Source: Dethiobacter sp. (lineage in GTDB: Bacteria > Bacillota > Dethiobacteria > DTU022 > UBA8154). Taken from it: 64,000 nt of DNA. Positions 61,805-64,000 of the stretch are shown in pieces; the first letter of the stretch is position 1, and every line of letters starts with the position of its first letter. Position numbers and translations under genes: made by a program. Below the pieces are notes generated by a model. That model was given only the letters and a program-made list of their open reading frames with translations. It ran no database searches and had not been told where the DNA came from. Location of the stretch: positions 1-64,000 of the forward strand of contig DYEO01000084.1 of assembly GCA_020725665.1 (NCBI GenBank). Reading direction: 5' to 3'.

Positions 61805-62749
61805 TTACTCCTTTGCTCCGATCATTGTTGTCTTAATCCACTCAGCGGTTGCTTTTATTCCTTCTTCCAGATCTACCTTTGGTTCCCATGCCAGCATTTT
61901 TTTTGCTTTTGTATTATTGCAAAGTAATTTGGGGATTTCGCTCTGAGGATGAATGTGGCTGACATGCTTGATTGTGGAGTCGTTTCCGGCAATAAGCCCG
62001 GCCAGGTCATTGATCGAAATATCTTTTCCCAGCCCGGCATTGATGATTTCCCCGTTTACCTTTTCGCTATAACCGGCTTGCACGACAAATCCTGCACAAT
62101 CCTCCACATAGAGAAAGTCCCGTGTTTGTGTTCCGTTGCCGTAGACAATAAGTGCTTTACCTTCCATGCTGTTTTTTAGAAAAATGGCAACGACCCCGCC
62201 CTCTCCCCCTGTTTTTTGAAAGGGGCCGTATGTATTGAAAGGGCGAAGAACAACAACTGGCAGAGAGTAGGTGTAGTAGTAAGCAAGAACCATCTTTTCT
62301 GCAGCCAATTTTGCTCCTGCATATGGAGATGACGGTTTGGTTGCATCTGTTTCTTCAATGCCGCTTGAGCATGTTGCCCGGTCATAAACCATACAGGTGC
62401 TCATGAAAACAAGTTTTATCCTGTGCTTTTTACATTGCTCCAGGATATTAAATGTGCCTACTGTATCGTTGTAAAAAGTTTCGCCGGGATTATCAATACT
62501 TTCCTGGACGTTGATACTTGCCCCCAGGTGATAACAAAGGTCAAACTTATGCAAAAAAAGTTGTTCCAGTAAAGATGTATCCCTGATATCTCCTTTGACA
62601 AAGTTAACTTTATCCCTGAATTCTTGAATATTTTCCCTTCTCCCATTAGAAAGGTTATCCAGGACCCAGACGTGATGACCATCCGACAATAATTGCCTGA
62701 CCACCCACCTGCCGATGAATCCCGCACCACCTGTTACCATTACCCGCAA
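61805..62749 (-). CDS. NAD-dependent sugar epimerase/dehydratase
   Basis: A 314-residue extended SDR. It shows VTGGAGFIGRWVV, DNLSNGRREN, the MSTCMVYD and SPYAGAKLAAEK active-site motifs and LRPFNTYGPFQ. It fits UDP-glucose/GlcNAc 4-epimerase or related enzymes; the replacement of the usual SSxxVYG by STCMVYD leaves the specificity open. It lies between the PseB- and PseC-like genes, in place of the missing later Pse genes, and probably makes a sugar for the same glycan. Confidence 0.85.
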   Translation of the reverse strand: MRVMVTGGAGFIGRWVVRQLLSDGHHVWVLDNLSNGRRENIQEFRDKVNFVKGDIRDTSLLEQLFLHKFDLCYHLGASINVQESIDNPGETFYNDTVGTFNILEQCKKHRIKLVFMSTCMVYDRATCSSGIEETDATKPSSPYAGAKLAAEKMVLAYYYTYSLPVVVLRPFNTYGPFQKTGGEGGVVAIFLKNSMEGKALIVYGNGTQTRDFLYVEDCAGFVVQAGYSEKVNGEIINAGLGKDISINDLAGLIAGNDSTIKHVSHIHPQSEIPKLLCNNTKAKKMLAWEPKVDLEEGIKATAEWIKTTMIGAKE

Positions 62750-62771
62750 ATTTAATTACGCCCTTTCTAAT

Positions 62772-64000
<1,229 letters not shown>

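Overview
The window reads as a chromosome segment of an anaerobic, spore-forming, probably flagellated Bacillota (Peptococcaceae/Desulfotomaculia- or Syntrophomonas-like; the exact family cannot be fixed from sequence alone). The evidence is a SigI/RsgI pair, a PdaB-type polysaccharide deacetylase, copper-amine-oxidase-N 'stalk' proteins, the alr-mazE-mazF order, strong AGGAGG ribosome sites with many GTG/TTG starts, and a large CoA-ester and flavin/ferredoxin gene set. No rRNA, tRNA, CRISPR array or insertion sequence was recognised.

Layout. 0.1-1.4 kb: a broken molybdopterin oxidoreductase. 1.4-2.7 kb: an MFS transporter. 3.0-14.5 kb: a ten-gene minus-strand operon (PyrK-like, PyrD-like, FrdA-like flavoprotein, ferredoxin, CoA-transferase-like A and B, SucC-like, SucD-like, HyuA, HyuB), preceded by a broken MFS gene. 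15.0-15.8 kb: a long AT-rich gap with a near-consensus promoter reading into a carboxyltransferase (15.8-17.4 kb), which faces MeaB and a thiolase-like gene. 20-26.9 kb: PilZ, AsnB, a leucine-rich-repeat stalk protein, an amidohydrolase and ArsC. 27-31.6 kb: MurC, a DnaA-box cluster and tsaE-tsaB-rimI-tsaD. 31.8-36.6 kb: PRC-barrel, HisC-like, NudF, an AT-rich MntA-HepT toxin-antitoxin pair and the deacetylase. 36.7-42.9 kb: a response-regulator diguanylate cyclase and a TreT/TreZ/GH57 sugar group. 43.3-46.4 kb: sigI-rsgI and a secreted protein. 46.7-55.6 kb: LysR, TrpB2, a 4-OT tautomerase, an aminotransferase, a PuuD-like hydrolase, mazF-mazE-alr and homoserine dehydrogenase. 55.8-64 kb: surface or flagellin glycan genes (RmlA, C, B, D; PseC-like; epimerase; PseB-like).

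The strongest candidate for something undescribed is the 3.0-14.5 kb operon. It combines an ATP-dependent hydantoinase/oxoprolinase pair, a CoA ligase, a CoA-transferase-fold pair whose B subunit lacks the catalytic glutamate, a fumarate-reductase-like flavoprotein with an altered substrate motif, and a dihydroorotate-dehydrogenase-like pair whose orotate pocket is changed at several positions. Together they suggest anaerobic, CoA-dependent breakdown of a ring compound (lactam, cyclic amide or cyclic ketone), possibly ending at methylmalonyl-CoA through the neighbouring carboxyltransferase/MeaB genes. This is inference.

A second theme is a family of short GC-rich palindromes (core GGGCGGGTCTCTGTGCCCGCCC and variants). 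They sit just after minus-strand genes in one orientation at seven loci. One supplies the stop codon of rmlA and another encodes the last residues of rmlD.
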